DNA of 64,000 nt. It comes from Isoetes taiwanensis (lineage: Eukaryota; Streptophyta; Lycopodiopsida; Isoetales; Isoetaceae). Position numbers and translations under genes: made by a program. Location: positions 14,949,422 through 15,013,421 of the forward strand of contig JAJEKV010000033.1 in assembly GCA_021234155.1 (NCBI GenBank), written 5' to 3'. Each line of letters begins with the position of its first letter. The stretch's first letter is position 1. Positions 24,701-36,138 of this stretch are shown in pieces. Below the pieces are notes generated by a model. It saw only the letters and a list, made by a program, of their open reading frames with translations. It was not told where the DNA came from and searched no databases.

Positions 24701-25242
24701 AACTTTTCAAACGCCCTAGAGTTTCCAGCAGCCTTACGTAAATTGCAGGACCCAAGTGCACAAGGCAGATTGTGAATCACTACCGTAAACCACAAAAGCT
24801 CATCAACCATCTCCCGGACATGTTCTCGCCCGTGAGATTGGGTGCTTGATGCTTTCTCCGGTTCCGTACTACTATCGCATGTGCACTTAAGAAGGGCCGC
24901 AAATCGTAGCCGCGGATATTGATAAGGAGGTCGTGCATTTTGTGAAGATGAGACTGGCTGCCTTTACCTACTTTACCGTGATGAAAATCAAGAGTTAGGG
25001 GCCAAGTCTTCATCCGATTATGCTAAACTAACGCCCTCGTGAGATACAAAATTCCCATTCTCGAAAGCTCACTAGACGACGAGGCAACCTTTGCAGAGCT
25101 TAAAGAAGTAGCTTTAGCTACCATTCCAGAGAACAAGGAGGATACAAAACTTAAGTCTCCAGCAAAGGAGCAGATTGAACAGAAGGACGAGACGGCAGAG
25201 AGCAGCAAAAAAAATGAGGAGGACTATGATGTAGATCTTTGA
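21722..25242 (+). CDS. Gene B, beta-class DNA amino-methyltransferase, copy 1
   Basis: Spliced gene, the same as 52980-56544. The N-terminus is basic (GSKRASKKSHKPK), like a nuclear signal. Middle exons are Lys/Glu-rich. The exon at 23186-23414 ends FSLEEMSKELHK before a GTAAGT donor. Introns inferred: 23122-23185, 23415-23804, about 23942-24009 and 24448-24572. The catalytic part has HGD near 24168, VIADLPYGF at about 24220-24246 (motif IV, DPPY type) and, later, LDAFSGS at 24845-24865 (motif I, SAM binding), then VAADIDKEV (acidic residue that binds the ribose). This IV-before-I order is that of bacterial beta-class N6-adenine/N4-cytosine methyltransferases. The acidic C-terminus stops at 25240-25242. 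Frames shift several times, often near CAG/CTG sites. Confidence 0.75.
23479..23624. repeat. Four-unit palindrome array inside gene B intron, copy 1
   Basis: Dyads at 23479-23496, 23514-23541, 23556-23583 and 23598-23624, pitch about 42 bp. Half-site GCAATGTGTATTC differs from the main array only in the outer arm. The first unit has centre TA and is identical in copy 2. The others have centre CCGG here and CG or CGG in copy 2. The array lies in the 390-base intron 23415-23804; another dyad, TTGTATTCCGTATACAA, is at 23707-23723. Confidence 0.9.
24448..24572. repeat. Two TATTC..GAATA-type dyads in a gene B intron
   Basis: The intron between the DLPY exon and the following exon begins GTAAGTCTTATTC, so a dyad starts within 7 bases of the 5' splice site. 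A second dyad (GTGTATTCCTAATAG) lies at 24489-24503. Intron 23122-23185 likewise carries ATGTATTCCGTAATAG about 12 bases after its donor. Equivalent dyads are at 55699-55709 and 55738-55750 in copy 2. Confidence 0.7.
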
Positions 25243-28200
25243 TCATCGTGATATTAAAAGTATCATTATTTATTACAATGAATCTTCAATATTGATGTAC
25301 AAACATTTATTAAAAACATATTACTTTTTTTTCCTTTCTATTCTGGTGCTTTTTTTTGTAATGCTTTCAGTCTCTTCAAGTCTATGCCTAAATTTCGCTA
25401 TTTTTATGATTTCTGTTTCATAAGTACAAAGTTTTCGCCTAATGATGGGCCAAAATGGCATGAAAAAAAATGCAAACCTCTAGAAATTCTCAACAACTAT
25501 CAAAAAGGGCTTATTTTAGAAACATGGTGTTTTTTTAAAGGGAATCTTTGAAACGGGAGTGATGCAACACTCCCGTTTAATTTGCAATCGTGTTTAGAAT
25601 TGAAGTCACATCTTATGTGCATGGTTATTGTTAGGTGTGCAGGTAAGTTAGTGAATTGTAATGCTTATTCATTTGATTTCTTTGGAGTTATATACATACA
25701 TTTTTAAATTTTGACGAGAGAGACACATTTTGCTCCACAGATTGATTTTGCTCGACCATTAAGTACATTATCTCAAACCTTATAGTATTTTGCAAATCTT
25801 AATATACAAAGATATAAAAAACTTGTATATGCATACCCCACAAACGAGGATCGCTATGTACAAATTCGTATCTTGGAATAAAGGGCAAATATGCCCATCC
25901 GACAGCTCTCGTTGCCCAGAGTAAGCCTCCGTGTGAATATGCACCCAAACCAAAGGGGGTTTCAGGGGGATTTTGATTTAAATGTGTTGGATGCAATGGT
26001 CTATATTAATTAATGTTAATGATAGTTATGTGTCGATTGCTATATATCAGAACTTTTACAAGCATCTTAGACACTTCTTTTGTTCCATTCCTTAATTTTG
26101 AGAATTTGAGTGTACCAAATAGAAGGTTTATACTATCTACGACTTCCATGGAATCATAAGCATACGTCTTAGATCAAACCTGATTTAGAAAGCTCCACTT
26201 ATTCTGCTTATATCTAGACATTCTTCTAGTTTGAAACAACCACACAAAGTAATCGCAAATTCCACACAAACCTAGCAGAGCAAGCTCGTGCATAAACAAT
26301 AAGCAGCCACATGCAAGTATCCTGTTCATGGCATAGCAACAACGACTGGCAAAGCCATAACAATTATTGAAAACTTAAAAATGTAGAAGCTCATCATATT
26401 ATAAAAAAGAATAACCAAACGAAAGCAAGAAACCATTTCAAGCAGTCAAAATCACGAGCATATGGCGTAAATAGCATCTTTTTACCTTGCCTTTAGATCC
26501 GTGTTATAACCGCTATTACCAAATATCTTGGACATTTTTAAGCCCGGTACTTCCCGATGCCAAGATATTCTCTCGCCGCTAGATTAAAGCCACGATGTAT
26601 GCCATCCGTATATTATTTGATGATAGTTTAAAGCCGTGAGCTAGTTTACAACATCCAACATAAGTTTGTTTGTGCATTTTGATCGCACCTAGTTTGTAAA
26701 CCTCAGATATGCATATCTATCTTGCATATTTTTCAGCTGCCACAAGCAAAGTTGGCTCTAAAACAAGCAATAAGCATCGATATTTCTTGATGCTCTACCA
26801 TTACTATCAAACTGCAACCGATCTGCTTCATAATATAAGCCTTGAAGCAAGATCATACCTTCAGAGGCCATAGCTTAGACTCGCAATAGATCACCATCTC
26901 TTACCATCGATCTCAAGCAAAACCCATCAACTGCTATGCCCTTTTAAGGCCGCTTTGGCCACCATGTTTGCCGGAAAAGCCCTAATATTTTAGTCGAATC
27001 CAATATTATAGGTCTTTAGAAAATTATAAACTCCAACCAATAAGCCATTCAAAAAACTATTGTATTTTCCAAGGCTTGTGTAGTATGCAAAGGCAAAACT
27101 AAATGCATATTTTCTATATTTGCTAAAAAGTCGCCATGATGGGATATTTTGAAGCCAAAAAATGCATTTCATATCATATCAATCTCTTTGTATACTAAGA
27201 AAGTCCCTAGTTTGCATTTTTGCATTTTAGCATGGTTTTGAAGATACGAAGAGCATTTTCTTTCTTTTTTTTGTTGCCCCTAGGGCAAGCCCTCGTCCCA
27301 TGTGGGTTTATGGCATATTCCGTGTATATGCCACTATATGCCCGAATATGCAATGCTTGCAAACAAAGCGTGGTCAACTTATGTTGCTTGGCGTACCACT
27401 TTGGAAACCAAATAACCGGTTTTGGTCCGATAAGATTTTCCTTGCAGATTTAACAAGCATTGATTGTGGAGGCAAATGGAGCCACCAAGACCGTAATAAC
27501 ATTTCTTGGTTACCGTTAGCTTATACCGATGTATCTATGAAAAAAAGAACAAGCTATTTGATTATGGACTATACAAAGTTTTAGCCCCGATGCATATCTT
27601 TCTTCCTCCCAAATAGTCGCCTCCTAACACCACAGACGCTCCTAGAATGGTGAAAGTCAAGATGATGCCGCTTGTTCGTGGAGTACAAAGCATCCGTAAA
27701 ATCGGGTAATTTTCTCGCAACCACCCAAATTGGAACTTTCATGCCATTTTCTTTGTAGCTTATTATATGAAGATAAAACATTCTCGCGACTTCAAAGAAT
27801 ATCCGCAAGAGAATTTAATATCATTTATGATGCCATGCTAATCAGATTCAGTACTCAGCCAGATGCATAATTCAACCGAACAAGACCAACGGATGTGATG
27901 TCAAAGACACCCACCACATCTTAGACTACTGGAGCTGGAAAAAGGACATGGTCAAAGACAACATGTTTGCTTGGTGAGATCAAGAATAAGGAACAAGTAG
28001 GTCTTAGCCTCCAGAATTCATAGACATGGCATAACAACTTATGACCTTGCTACATGTGAGCAAACAATGAATTGTAATTGTTACCAATTGGATAAGCTTC
28101 ATTGTACACGTAATTACAAGTCTATACCTAATTAGTTTGGCTGATACTTAGGCAGTAATGGAAAGTGTACAAACATGACACAATAAAAATACATTATAAG

Positions 28201-28453
28201 AAAAAGATGATACGCATGCTTTCTCTAATAGGTTTCTTCCAAAGAAAGTAATGGATGGCACATCAAACAAAAAAATGTCAAGATAATAAGGCATGCAAAG
28301 GTTAAAACTCTTAAAACAAGATGGTATCAATCTTTGCAAAACGCATGTGCATGATTGCACACAGAGCAATGCCTATCTATCATCATAGTGATGCAAACAA
28401 ATCAACCTTCCTACATCATGCATAATTACATGTCAATGATGACTGATCCCACC
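25243..28453. other. Interval without recognised gene
   Basis: Holds the 3' flank of gene B and AT-rich sequence. Minus-strand frame 25996-25799 (rich in Gly, Pro and aromatic residues) and plus-strand frame 27300-27584 are open but unrecognised. Both are matched at 57095-57316 and 58634-58855 in copy 2 with frame changes, so neither is strongly supported. Confidence 0.4.
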
Positions 28454-28753
28454 TGAACTTGAGCTGGAAGGACAATAGCAAATGCATGAATAGAACTATC
28501 CAATGCCTCGTGTCCCCATTTTGCCTTAACATGTGATTCAACACATATAACAAGCAAAGACATAAAAAACCAATAATCTTGCAAACGAAATTTAGGATAC
28601 AAAGTTGCCCCTTTCAAAAGAAAGTCAATTGCTCTATTTACTATAGACTGATCTACAACTGTAACAATATTTGCGAAATAGCACCAAATTTTCAAAACTA
28701 CCCTGGGGTTTTGGCTTGCCAGTTGTTGCAACTGATGCGTAAAATCAGAGATT
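28454..28753 (-). CDS. Internal exon of unrecognised helical protein, copy 1
   Basis: On the minus strand an open exon of about 100 codons is bounded by an acceptor TGTGTAG (upstream, near 28754) and a donor GTGGGA (28453 and below). It contains the blocks VVLKIWCYFANIVTVVD and RLQDYWFFMSLLVICVE, giving a pattern of amphipathic helices such as in HEAT-type proteins. Copy 2 (59752-60033) keeps most of it. I do not recognise the family. Other minus-strand exons lie to the right (30.2-30.7 and 32.0-32.3 kb) and may belong to the same gene. Confidence 0.5.
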
Positions 28754-29397
28754 CTACACACTCTTGTTGATGACTTGTATGTCTATCAAGGTCATTGATT
28801 TATCATTCTAGAATGGGACTCGCATGAAACCAACAAACCGCACTTAGACTTGCTTCTCATTCATCTCAGCAGATTTTCTACAATGGTGGATAGTGGGTAG
28901 CCGCACACAGGCGAACTACCCCCAAAAAATAAAGGGAAAATCCAATTATATCATTTGGACCCCAACAAAATACAATGCTAATAGAGATTAAGGCTAGGTA
29001 CCGCCGAAAAGCTTATCAACGGATTAAAAAACCTCACCTTTCGGTTTTCGAGGAAAAACCCTAGTGATAAGCCTTCGGCAAGGGGCTTGGACAAACGCAA
29101 GGCATAAAAATCGCTCCCAAAACCCACGAATGGAAAAGCCGAAACAGATGCCGCTCGCTAACCTGTACCTGCACATCACCAACAAAACAACAAGACAAAA
29201 CAAACCTCCCAGAGTGGAGGGGCTGATTACGCGCGTGCCACGCGATAAAAATACAAAAACAAAGAAGGGGGGGGAGGGTGGGTTCAAAACAGAATAAGGT
29301 TAATCACCGAGAGAAAGAGGAAGCTACCGATGAGATGTTGATGCAGAATCGCGCCTAAAATAGCGAACTCCCAACCAGAATGGGCATGCGCCACCCA
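28754..29397. other. Intron or intergenic DNA with GC-richer patch
   Basis: No supported exon. 29000-29320 is richer in GC and contains CGCGCGTGCCACGCG at about 29230. A minus-strand frame of 87 codons here is hydrophobic but unrecognised; it is longer in copy 2 (60763-60329). The patch may be a promoter or 5' untranslated region. Confidence 0.35.
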
Positions 29398-29458
29398 CAT
29401 GCATGCAAAACATGCATGCTCGTCCCATTCTAGAATGGCGATCCGATGTCTCGGATCG
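29398..29458. repeat. Three consecutive inverted repeats, copy 1
   Basis: Adjacent dyads: CATGCATG arms around a short spacer (29398-29419), the perfect palindrome CCATTCTAGAATGG (29425-29438), and CGATCCGA/TCGGATCG arms (29439-29458). The middle one holds TTCTAGAA, a heat-shock-element core. All three are unchanged in copy 2 (60733-60793). Confidence 0.8.
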
Positions 29459-30023
29459 ATGGGAATGTGAGGGAAATTATCTTGTTGGTATCGATCAAAA
29501 CTAAATTTTCATCTTTCTCTTTTTACATTCACCTCAAAAGAAATTAGAAGAAAGGACAAAAGGAGAGCTACAATATCTCCATTTGGAGTTGTTATACAAT
29601 GAACATATAGAGATGGTGAACAAAATGAGACTTGATTATTTAGACAATTATTATTATTATCCTATTGTTTAAATTCGGTTTTTCCGTCAAGTGGAAAACT
29701 TTTAGGATTTTTTTTAAGGTGGTTTTCCTAGGTTTTAAGGGTTTTAGGTGTCAGAAAACATTTCCGATATTACGAAAATAGGGAATGGTTTTTTGAACTT
29801 TAAGAGGTTGGCAGGGCAATGACGACGCTGCTAGGGAGGGTGCCCATGAAGCTTCCACTTAAGGAAACATATTTTATTATGATGGGCAAATTTTTTTAAG
29901 TCCTCTTTTAGCATACCATATTGAAGCTTAAGTCCTTAGGTTTCAATTGATCCCACACAACAGAGTTTTCGATAAAATTTGGAGTTGGCTAGGAAGGTTT
30001 TAAGTCCGAGGTTAATTTAGCCC

Positions 30024-30125
30024 CAATAGACCACACGCACTCTTCAATGGACCACAAAGTGCCCCTTTAATGGACCACTTATTACCCTTCAATGGACCAC
30101 ACGACCTTCAATGGACTACATTGGA
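30024..30125. repeat. AATGGACCAC minisatellite, copy 1
   Basis: Five imperfect units built on CTTCAATGGACCAC, with variable spacing of about 19-27 bp. The same array at 61363-61470 differs in one unit. Confidence 0.75.
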
Positions 30126-30240
30126 ACCTTTTAGAGCAAACCCAGCTTCCAAAATTTATGTACAACAAAGGCCCTAAACTATTTTCACCGGAATGGATTG
30201 TTGCAAAGGTGACCATTCGTGTCTCGATCTAGACCATGTT

Positions 30241-30692
30241 TCATGTCGAAATATTTGAGTTGCTTGATTTCCTACATAATGCACAATTAATGTGGCCATC
30301 CAACCAGTCCATGGAAGGCGTTGAGCTGCCTTCTTGGGTTCCTTTGGGAACATCTAGCACAGTCCAAAGATCCCCAACATTACCAATGTTAGATTCAGAA
30401 CGCCGAAGCTTTGTAACAACTTTCCTCTTTTTGGCATCAACCCGCCGAGGCATTACTTCAAACAGAAATTTCCACCATTCCATATAGCAGCCGCAACTTT
30501 TAAAAGTTCAAACAAAATGTGCACCTGGGTGATGACTCGAAAATAGGAACAAAGAGTGCCATGGTCGCGAATCACAAGAAAGCCCGTGAAGATGGGATAC
30601 ATAACAACCCTCCTTTTGTCTCCAAATAGGCCACTAACACGCCACCGATATTGTTGGCTCTTGCCGCCTTCCCCGAAAGCTCCCCGCTTCAA
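30241..30692 (-). CDS. Exon(s) of unrecognised protein, copy 1
   Basis: The minus strand shows an open stretch with [19 protein letters not shown] at its join, then a piece ending [19 protein letters not shown]. In copy 2 the second part (61841-61581) is cleaner and includes [20 protein letters not shown] possible acceptor TTGCAG lies just upstream of the second part. The two copies agree on the amino acids but not on all frames. No family recognised. Confidence 0.4.
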
Positions 30693-31984
30693 TAACCAAA
30701 CATTTCAAACTTTAGCCGCAAGCAACTCCAAAGAATAAACTTTTCGTGACTTGAATGATCAAGTAGAACTAGCATCATAAAATTAAGGCCGTAAAAAATA
30801 ACTTCCAAAGATAATTCGTACATTCTAGACAACAAGGAATGCCGTAAATAAAGGTGTAATGTTGTGTCCGCTTGTACACAAAGGCATGAACATACATCAT
30901 ATTGAAGAGCATACCCACCGATATGATGTCATAACCTCTCGATCATTGAGCAATCGTTGTCGCCTTTAAACCATTTACAATAAGAAAATATAAAGCCCCG
31001 CCGCATTAATCGAGATAACCAATGGAACAAAGGAACAGCCATGTCCAATAAGATCGCCGTTTTGCACAACAGCCATGCAAGCCAAGGACCAACCGCATCT
31101 CGTGAATGAAGAGGAATGTAACAAGATCCCACCAACGATAATAAAAAATACAAGGCCCGATACAAAATAGTCGGGCCTGTGTTAAGTGCAAAATGGTACA
31201 ACTCTCACCAAGTGTAGCAATAGGGATGGCAATAGGGAACCCGAATCAGAATGCTTAAAGATTCAAAACAGTCTTTAAAGATTAAACAGTCTTTAAACAA
31301 TCTTGGTTTTTTACGCTTAAAGATTGGCCAGCAGTCTTAAGTAAGTTGCCCAGTTGGTAACAAACACGATCATACAAACTACACAAATGCCACAGTTGAC
31401 TATGAGCTAACTAACATTGCTCACATATAGATATACACATTATGCATACCTGAGTTGGTGTCACACTGCTTGGTGGCCTGAGTTGGTAAGCTCCATATCC
31501 AAGCATTCCTGATAAGCTCCAATCCAAGCATTCCTGATAAGCTCCATAGACTGAGCTTTATTGAGAGCTTTGCTGGGTACTTCTTCTGGTTTGGACATTG
31601 CAAATCCTTCCTATAACACAGTGGCATACAAGACCTTCCATAATGAATGCTTATGATAAACTATAAGACATCAATAAAGCTCCATTCTACTTACTTTGTT
31701 TCAAATGGTAACTTTGTTTTGCAAGAGCCATGAGTAATCTCTAAAATCGAGGGTCGCAAGTGACTATTGGCTGAAGTTTCAAACGAGGAAACCGCAGCAA
31801 AACATAAAGCTTATAATTTTTGCTCATGATAGATCATGGCTGCAAAAATTACATTATAGTTCCTATGTTGTGTCTTTCAGCATCAGCCTTACTTAAAGAC
31901 CTCATTTGTTGAGCCATTCAATCCAACACAACTACCCTTTCATATTTATTTCTTTATTAGCCCAACGTCCTCATCGCAAGCTTG

Positions 31985-32294
31985 TCGATCCCTTTTGCCA
32001 TATTCTTGCACACCATTCATTTGTTTTTTTTTTTTTTTTCTTCTTCTGCCTTTCTGTCAGAGTTTCTAGCTTTCTCTCAGCTTCTTTTGCCTTGATCATG
32101 TCTTCCTCAGCCTTGTACAATGTCTTTGCCTCGTGAATTCTCCTCGCCTTTGATGCAATGTCTCTCGCCTTTGATATAGTATTTCTATCGTTGTTTGTCT
32201 TCCTCGTATATTCAACAAAGTAGTTTATGCAAAGATTTCTAGAGTATTTTAGCCCATCAGCTTGCATAGAACTATAGGTTGCTTCAAGAAACAC
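31985..32294 (-). CDS. Coiled-coil exon, copy 1
   Basis: The minus-strand frame encodes a block with KARDIASKARRIHEAK and AEEDMIKAKEAERKLETL, a strongly charged helical stretch, then runs into poly-Lys from an A-rich tract. Copy 2 (63600-63390) keeps AEEDMIKAKE but has lost frame elsewhere. It may be the first coding exon of a larger minus-strand gene with the exons at 30.2-30.7 and 28.5 kb. Family unknown. Confidence 0.4.
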
Positions 32295-32662
32295 ACAAAC
32301 TCATCATCGCTATGTTTTGTCAGAAAGCAATATAGATAAGATTTTGCTTAAAAAGCCCGAGTTGATGATGTACCAAAGCGGGCGCGGGCGCAAGAAAAAG
32401 CCCGCCAGTCGCCTTTGCTTAATCAGCCTTGGTGCAGTGAAACCAATGTGTGTGTTTTGGTGCACACAAGGTCAACTTGTCGCAGCCTTTTTGAAAATGT
32501 TACAAACCCGTCCCGCAGTCGGTGGTGTAACATGTCAAACAGATCTTCCAAATTTTCCATGCTTAAAAGAAAAACTATTCTTTCATGGCACTTGCACCAA
32601 GGCTAACGGATAACATTCTTAATCCAGCTTATTTTAAAAGATCCAAAATATATCATGACAAA

Positions 32663-33889
32663 ATGCAATCATCAAGCATTTCATGTTCTTCATAAAAACA
32701 ATGCACTTTGAGGCGTTTTTTTTATTCAAAAGCATATCCGAAAGTGTAGACATTGTTGTTTCTCCCAATCATTCAGCCTATAACATTTAGATCCGTAAAG
32801 ATATGATTCCCTCAGACGCTGCAAAGATCGCAGAACTTATATGGTACAAGGGTAAAAAACCTGTCAACAATTCTTGGTAGTTGAGTTCTTCTCTAGATCT
32901 CAGGTCTCAGTGTATCATACAAAAGAATATCTAGTCAGCTGTCTTATCATGCATTTTTGCTCATCTCTCTTCCTTAAGCAAGACAACTTCAAATTTTTAT
33001 CTTGATTCCTTCCTTTTATAAGAATACATGGGAAGCAAGGGGAGGCAAAGATTTCCTAAATATCCTCCTCGCCTAGATGGAGCAGCTCAAATTGCTACGA
33101 AATCCTAAGTTATATGTCCTATCAAGATTATCAAGATGGAGCAACTCAAAATTGCTCGAAAGAAAGAAAGAAGGAAGGCGAAATACTTGTTTTTGACAGG
33201 CTGAGGTGACCATCCCTTGCACGGAGCCGCGTTCTCCAATCGATTCCACTTCGAGCCGCTTCGAGCGTCCGGCAAAGGAAACAAGCCGGTCGAATGAAGG
33301 TTCAAAGCAGTAGGCGGAAATGAGAAAAAAAAAATGGCATATAACCGTGTCAAAAACACCAATAATGGTCTTTTAACCGAGGAAGGTCACCCTCCCCTAC
33401 TCACAAACAATGTGGCAAAGATGCATCTTTAGCAAAATGATAGCGCTTCGGGGGCTCGGCTTGCCTCTTATATGCAACGAAGCATTGTTGGGAAAAAATC
33501 CTTTCTTATCGCCGATCATTGGGTCTGCCAAAGACTATGTGCGGGTGTTTGAATGTTTGAGTTTGTCGGAAGGTTTGTTACCTGCAGTTGAAGAAATTAA
33601 GTCCAAGTTCCTTCAGCTAGCATGTCCATCCATAGTGACCCCCACATGAAGGTACCATCATATATTGCACTCCACATGCGAATTGAGAGAGATTGACGAT
33701 TCAATCGTGGAGAACCCTCGAAGGCGATCTATGTTGAATTTTCCCTGGATATGGAGGCCAGATTAGGGATGATGACGACCTACACTGGCATGAGGGACAT
33801 CTTGAGCATACAAAATAGTAGTTTTCTATGCATTTCTATTTTGAGTTTTATCTTTGAGTTTTATGTAATATTTCTTGCAGCGGTCGGAG
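32663..33889. other. Unique spacer, no clear gene
   Basis: Begins just past the last visible match to copy 2. A plus-strand frame at 33410-33649 is open for 79 codons, but no family is seen. Confidence 0.4.
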
Positions 33890-34193
33890 TTCTCATGCAA
33901 ATGATGGCGTGAAACGGCAATATTGGCTATGGTTCCTGTTCTTCCCATTTTTCTCATATGGGCAAGGCTCCAATTTCTCTCGCAAGTATTGGTGGAGGGC
34001 TAGGTTCGTGAGAAACGCTCTGCAGATGCAGCAAATCTGCTGCCCCCCTCCTTTTTTCATGGTTGGTAATATGTTGGAGATGGTCAATCTCAGAACTGTG
34101 GCATTGGAACAGGATGAAGGTCGGGGACCATACTATCGTCAAATGGATTTATCCACACTACACCAAATGGCAAGCTGAATATGGTAACCTTTC
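33890..34193 (+). pseudogene. Cytochrome P450 N-terminal exon (CYP72 clan), frameshifted
   Basis: A hydrophobic run is followed by KYWWRARFVRNALQMQQI, then MVGNMLEMVNL. These match the CYP72-clan pattern W-W-x-P ... Q-G-I-x-G-P ... GN-x-x-E-M. After a frame change near 34120 another frame gives KWIYPHYTKWQAEYG, the family's P-H-Y-x-x-W-x-x-x-Y-G block, then a GTAACC donor-like site. The conserved QGIRGP is changed to QICCPP. No later P450 exons (I-helix, ExxR, heme Cys) were found downstream, so this is a fragment. Such enzymes are ER-anchored monooxygenases. Confidence 0.7.
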
Positions 34194-35975
34194 TTCTTGA
34201 TTTTGGTTCATTCTTCATTGATTGACTTCGCTTTTTTTCCACTTCATTCATTAATTTGATCCTCTACAGGCAACAAATTTGTATGCTTAACCAAGTCTGT
34301 TGGCTGCAAAATTTTGAGGGTATTGTTAAGCATATCACTTGAAATGCCTCGGCTATTCATCAAGCTTCCATTAGGGTATGGCATGTTGTATATTTTTTGT
34401 TATTTTGTTGTCAACAAATTCTATGCCGGATCATGCAAGTTTCCACACATCAATAATATTTTGCCCTGCCTCTCAACCCTTTTGCCCTGCATATTGTATT
34501 TCGACTTGCCCGATCCTGCTTCTAAACTATGGCACAAAAATTAATACAATCAAATTGGCAAGATTCTTTTCCTTTTCCCAATCGAATTTGCTTGCTTCTT
34601 GAACTCGTAGTCTAAAAATTCATAGCGGTCTTCTTCTTCCATTCCACTTCCTAAGTACTCTCGCATGGTGTTATTTTCACCTTACATAGTCTCTTAACTA
34701 CGTCATGGTTCCTCACCATCATTTGATGCCCTCAAGCAAATGGTTCTGCATTTGCATGGAGGAGTTGGAAATAGCACGTACTTTTCAGCTTCAAGGACCT
34801 AAGAAGATATTGCAAAGCTTTGATTGAAGGAGCATTTCTTCAGGAAGTAACTGATACTGCTGAATCTAGGAGTTCATATAAGCAGGAATAGAGGAATAGG
34901 GCATACTGTCTGGTCCTTGAATGCGAAATTATGAATGACCTTGAATGTGAAGGGTGACTAGGCTGTTTACAATATCTGTCTTAGGTATGGGTCAAGATTG
35001 TGCTAACTATTTGTTGTATCTTTCAAACAGATTAGTATTTTAGTTGAGGCACCATTCAATAGGGCACGCTTTTACACAAGCAAGGTAATGAAAAGCTTTT
35101 ATTCTAGGTATGATGCTTCTTTCTGCTTTTGCTAATGCGAACTTTTGTGACATTCATTTTTAGAACTTTTGAAAATGAGGTAGTGCCGGATTGTTCAAGG
35201 TTAGAAGAATCTATGTCTCAAGTTTTCTTTTATTCTATAAGTGTAATTTATTACTTGCATGAAGATGACTTGCTCTTTTCCTTCGCTTATATGCTATTCC
35301 AAATAAATAATCACTTTTGTCTCTTTTTTTTCTCCGATATTTGAACAACAAGGAAGAAGGATATCCGCTACATTCTCAACCCAACCGTCATGTTAACTTC
35401 CAGTGCTTTTGGGAGCAGTTTGTCTTCATATGTTCATTTGCCTTTTCTTTTTAGGTTCTGCCTCTTCAAGACCTAACAATACACTTACATTTGTTGTATC
35501 CTCGATTTAATTGTTGGTTTTTTATTTCATTGCAACTGCTTCTGCCACACCTGGAATGAGTCTCTAGAAACAGTCTAGAAGTTTAACCTTTTGCCTAATG
35601 CACGTGTCCTATGGCAATCTAGATTTCAAAAGGGTTAATTTGTGATGACTGCCTTTGTTGCTAACCATTTTGAATCTAATTTCTATGTTGTTTCCTCCAA
35701 ACACCTCTCTTTCAAATATTTGTTGGACTTGCAAACTATCTTTTTGTCTTGCAGGTCTATCTTTACAATTTGCAAAGAATGTCAACATCTCCTGCCTTGG
35801 TGCTTTGGAAGCAACATGTAAGGAAGTTTATTTCCTCCAAACATCTCTCTTTCAAAGATTTGTTGTTGCCTTTCAAGTGGGATGACATAGCACATTAGCA
35901 TAGTAGCCTTGCCATTATGGGATTGTCCTTAGATGTTAAGTTTAATTGATGCAAGTATTTTGCCATATTCTGTTG

Positions 35976-36138
35976 CATTGCATGTATGGGAAAAAGGAAT
36001 TCAAACTTAGTTGGTAATGGTATCGTACCTTGGCCAAGCGAGGATTTTATAGCTCCATTGCATGTATGGGAAAAAGGAATTCAAACTTAGTTGGTAATGG
36101 TATCGTACCTTGGCCAAGCGAGGATTTTATAGCTCCAT
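35976..36138. repeat. Exact 80-bp tandem duplication
   Basis: Two head-to-tail copies of an 80-base unit containing CATGTATGGGAAAAAGGAAT (starts at 35981 and 36061), identical over their length. Such exactness implies a very recent event or a local assembly error. Confidence 0.9.

Larger units (their letters stand above)
13431..32662 (+). repeat. Large direct repeat, copy 1 (at least 19.2 kb)
   Basis: The whole interval is repeated collinearly and in the same orientation at 44825-64000. The offset is 31394 bases at the left end and 31338 at the right. Long stretches (for example 28000-28200 against 59320-59520) are essentially identical. Other stretches differ by clustered substitutions and small indels centred on CTG/CAG sites. 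Copy 2 is cut by the window end, so the repeat may be longer. If it is a tandem repeat, the unit is about 31.4 kb and includes 32.7-44.8 kb. Confidence 0.95.
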
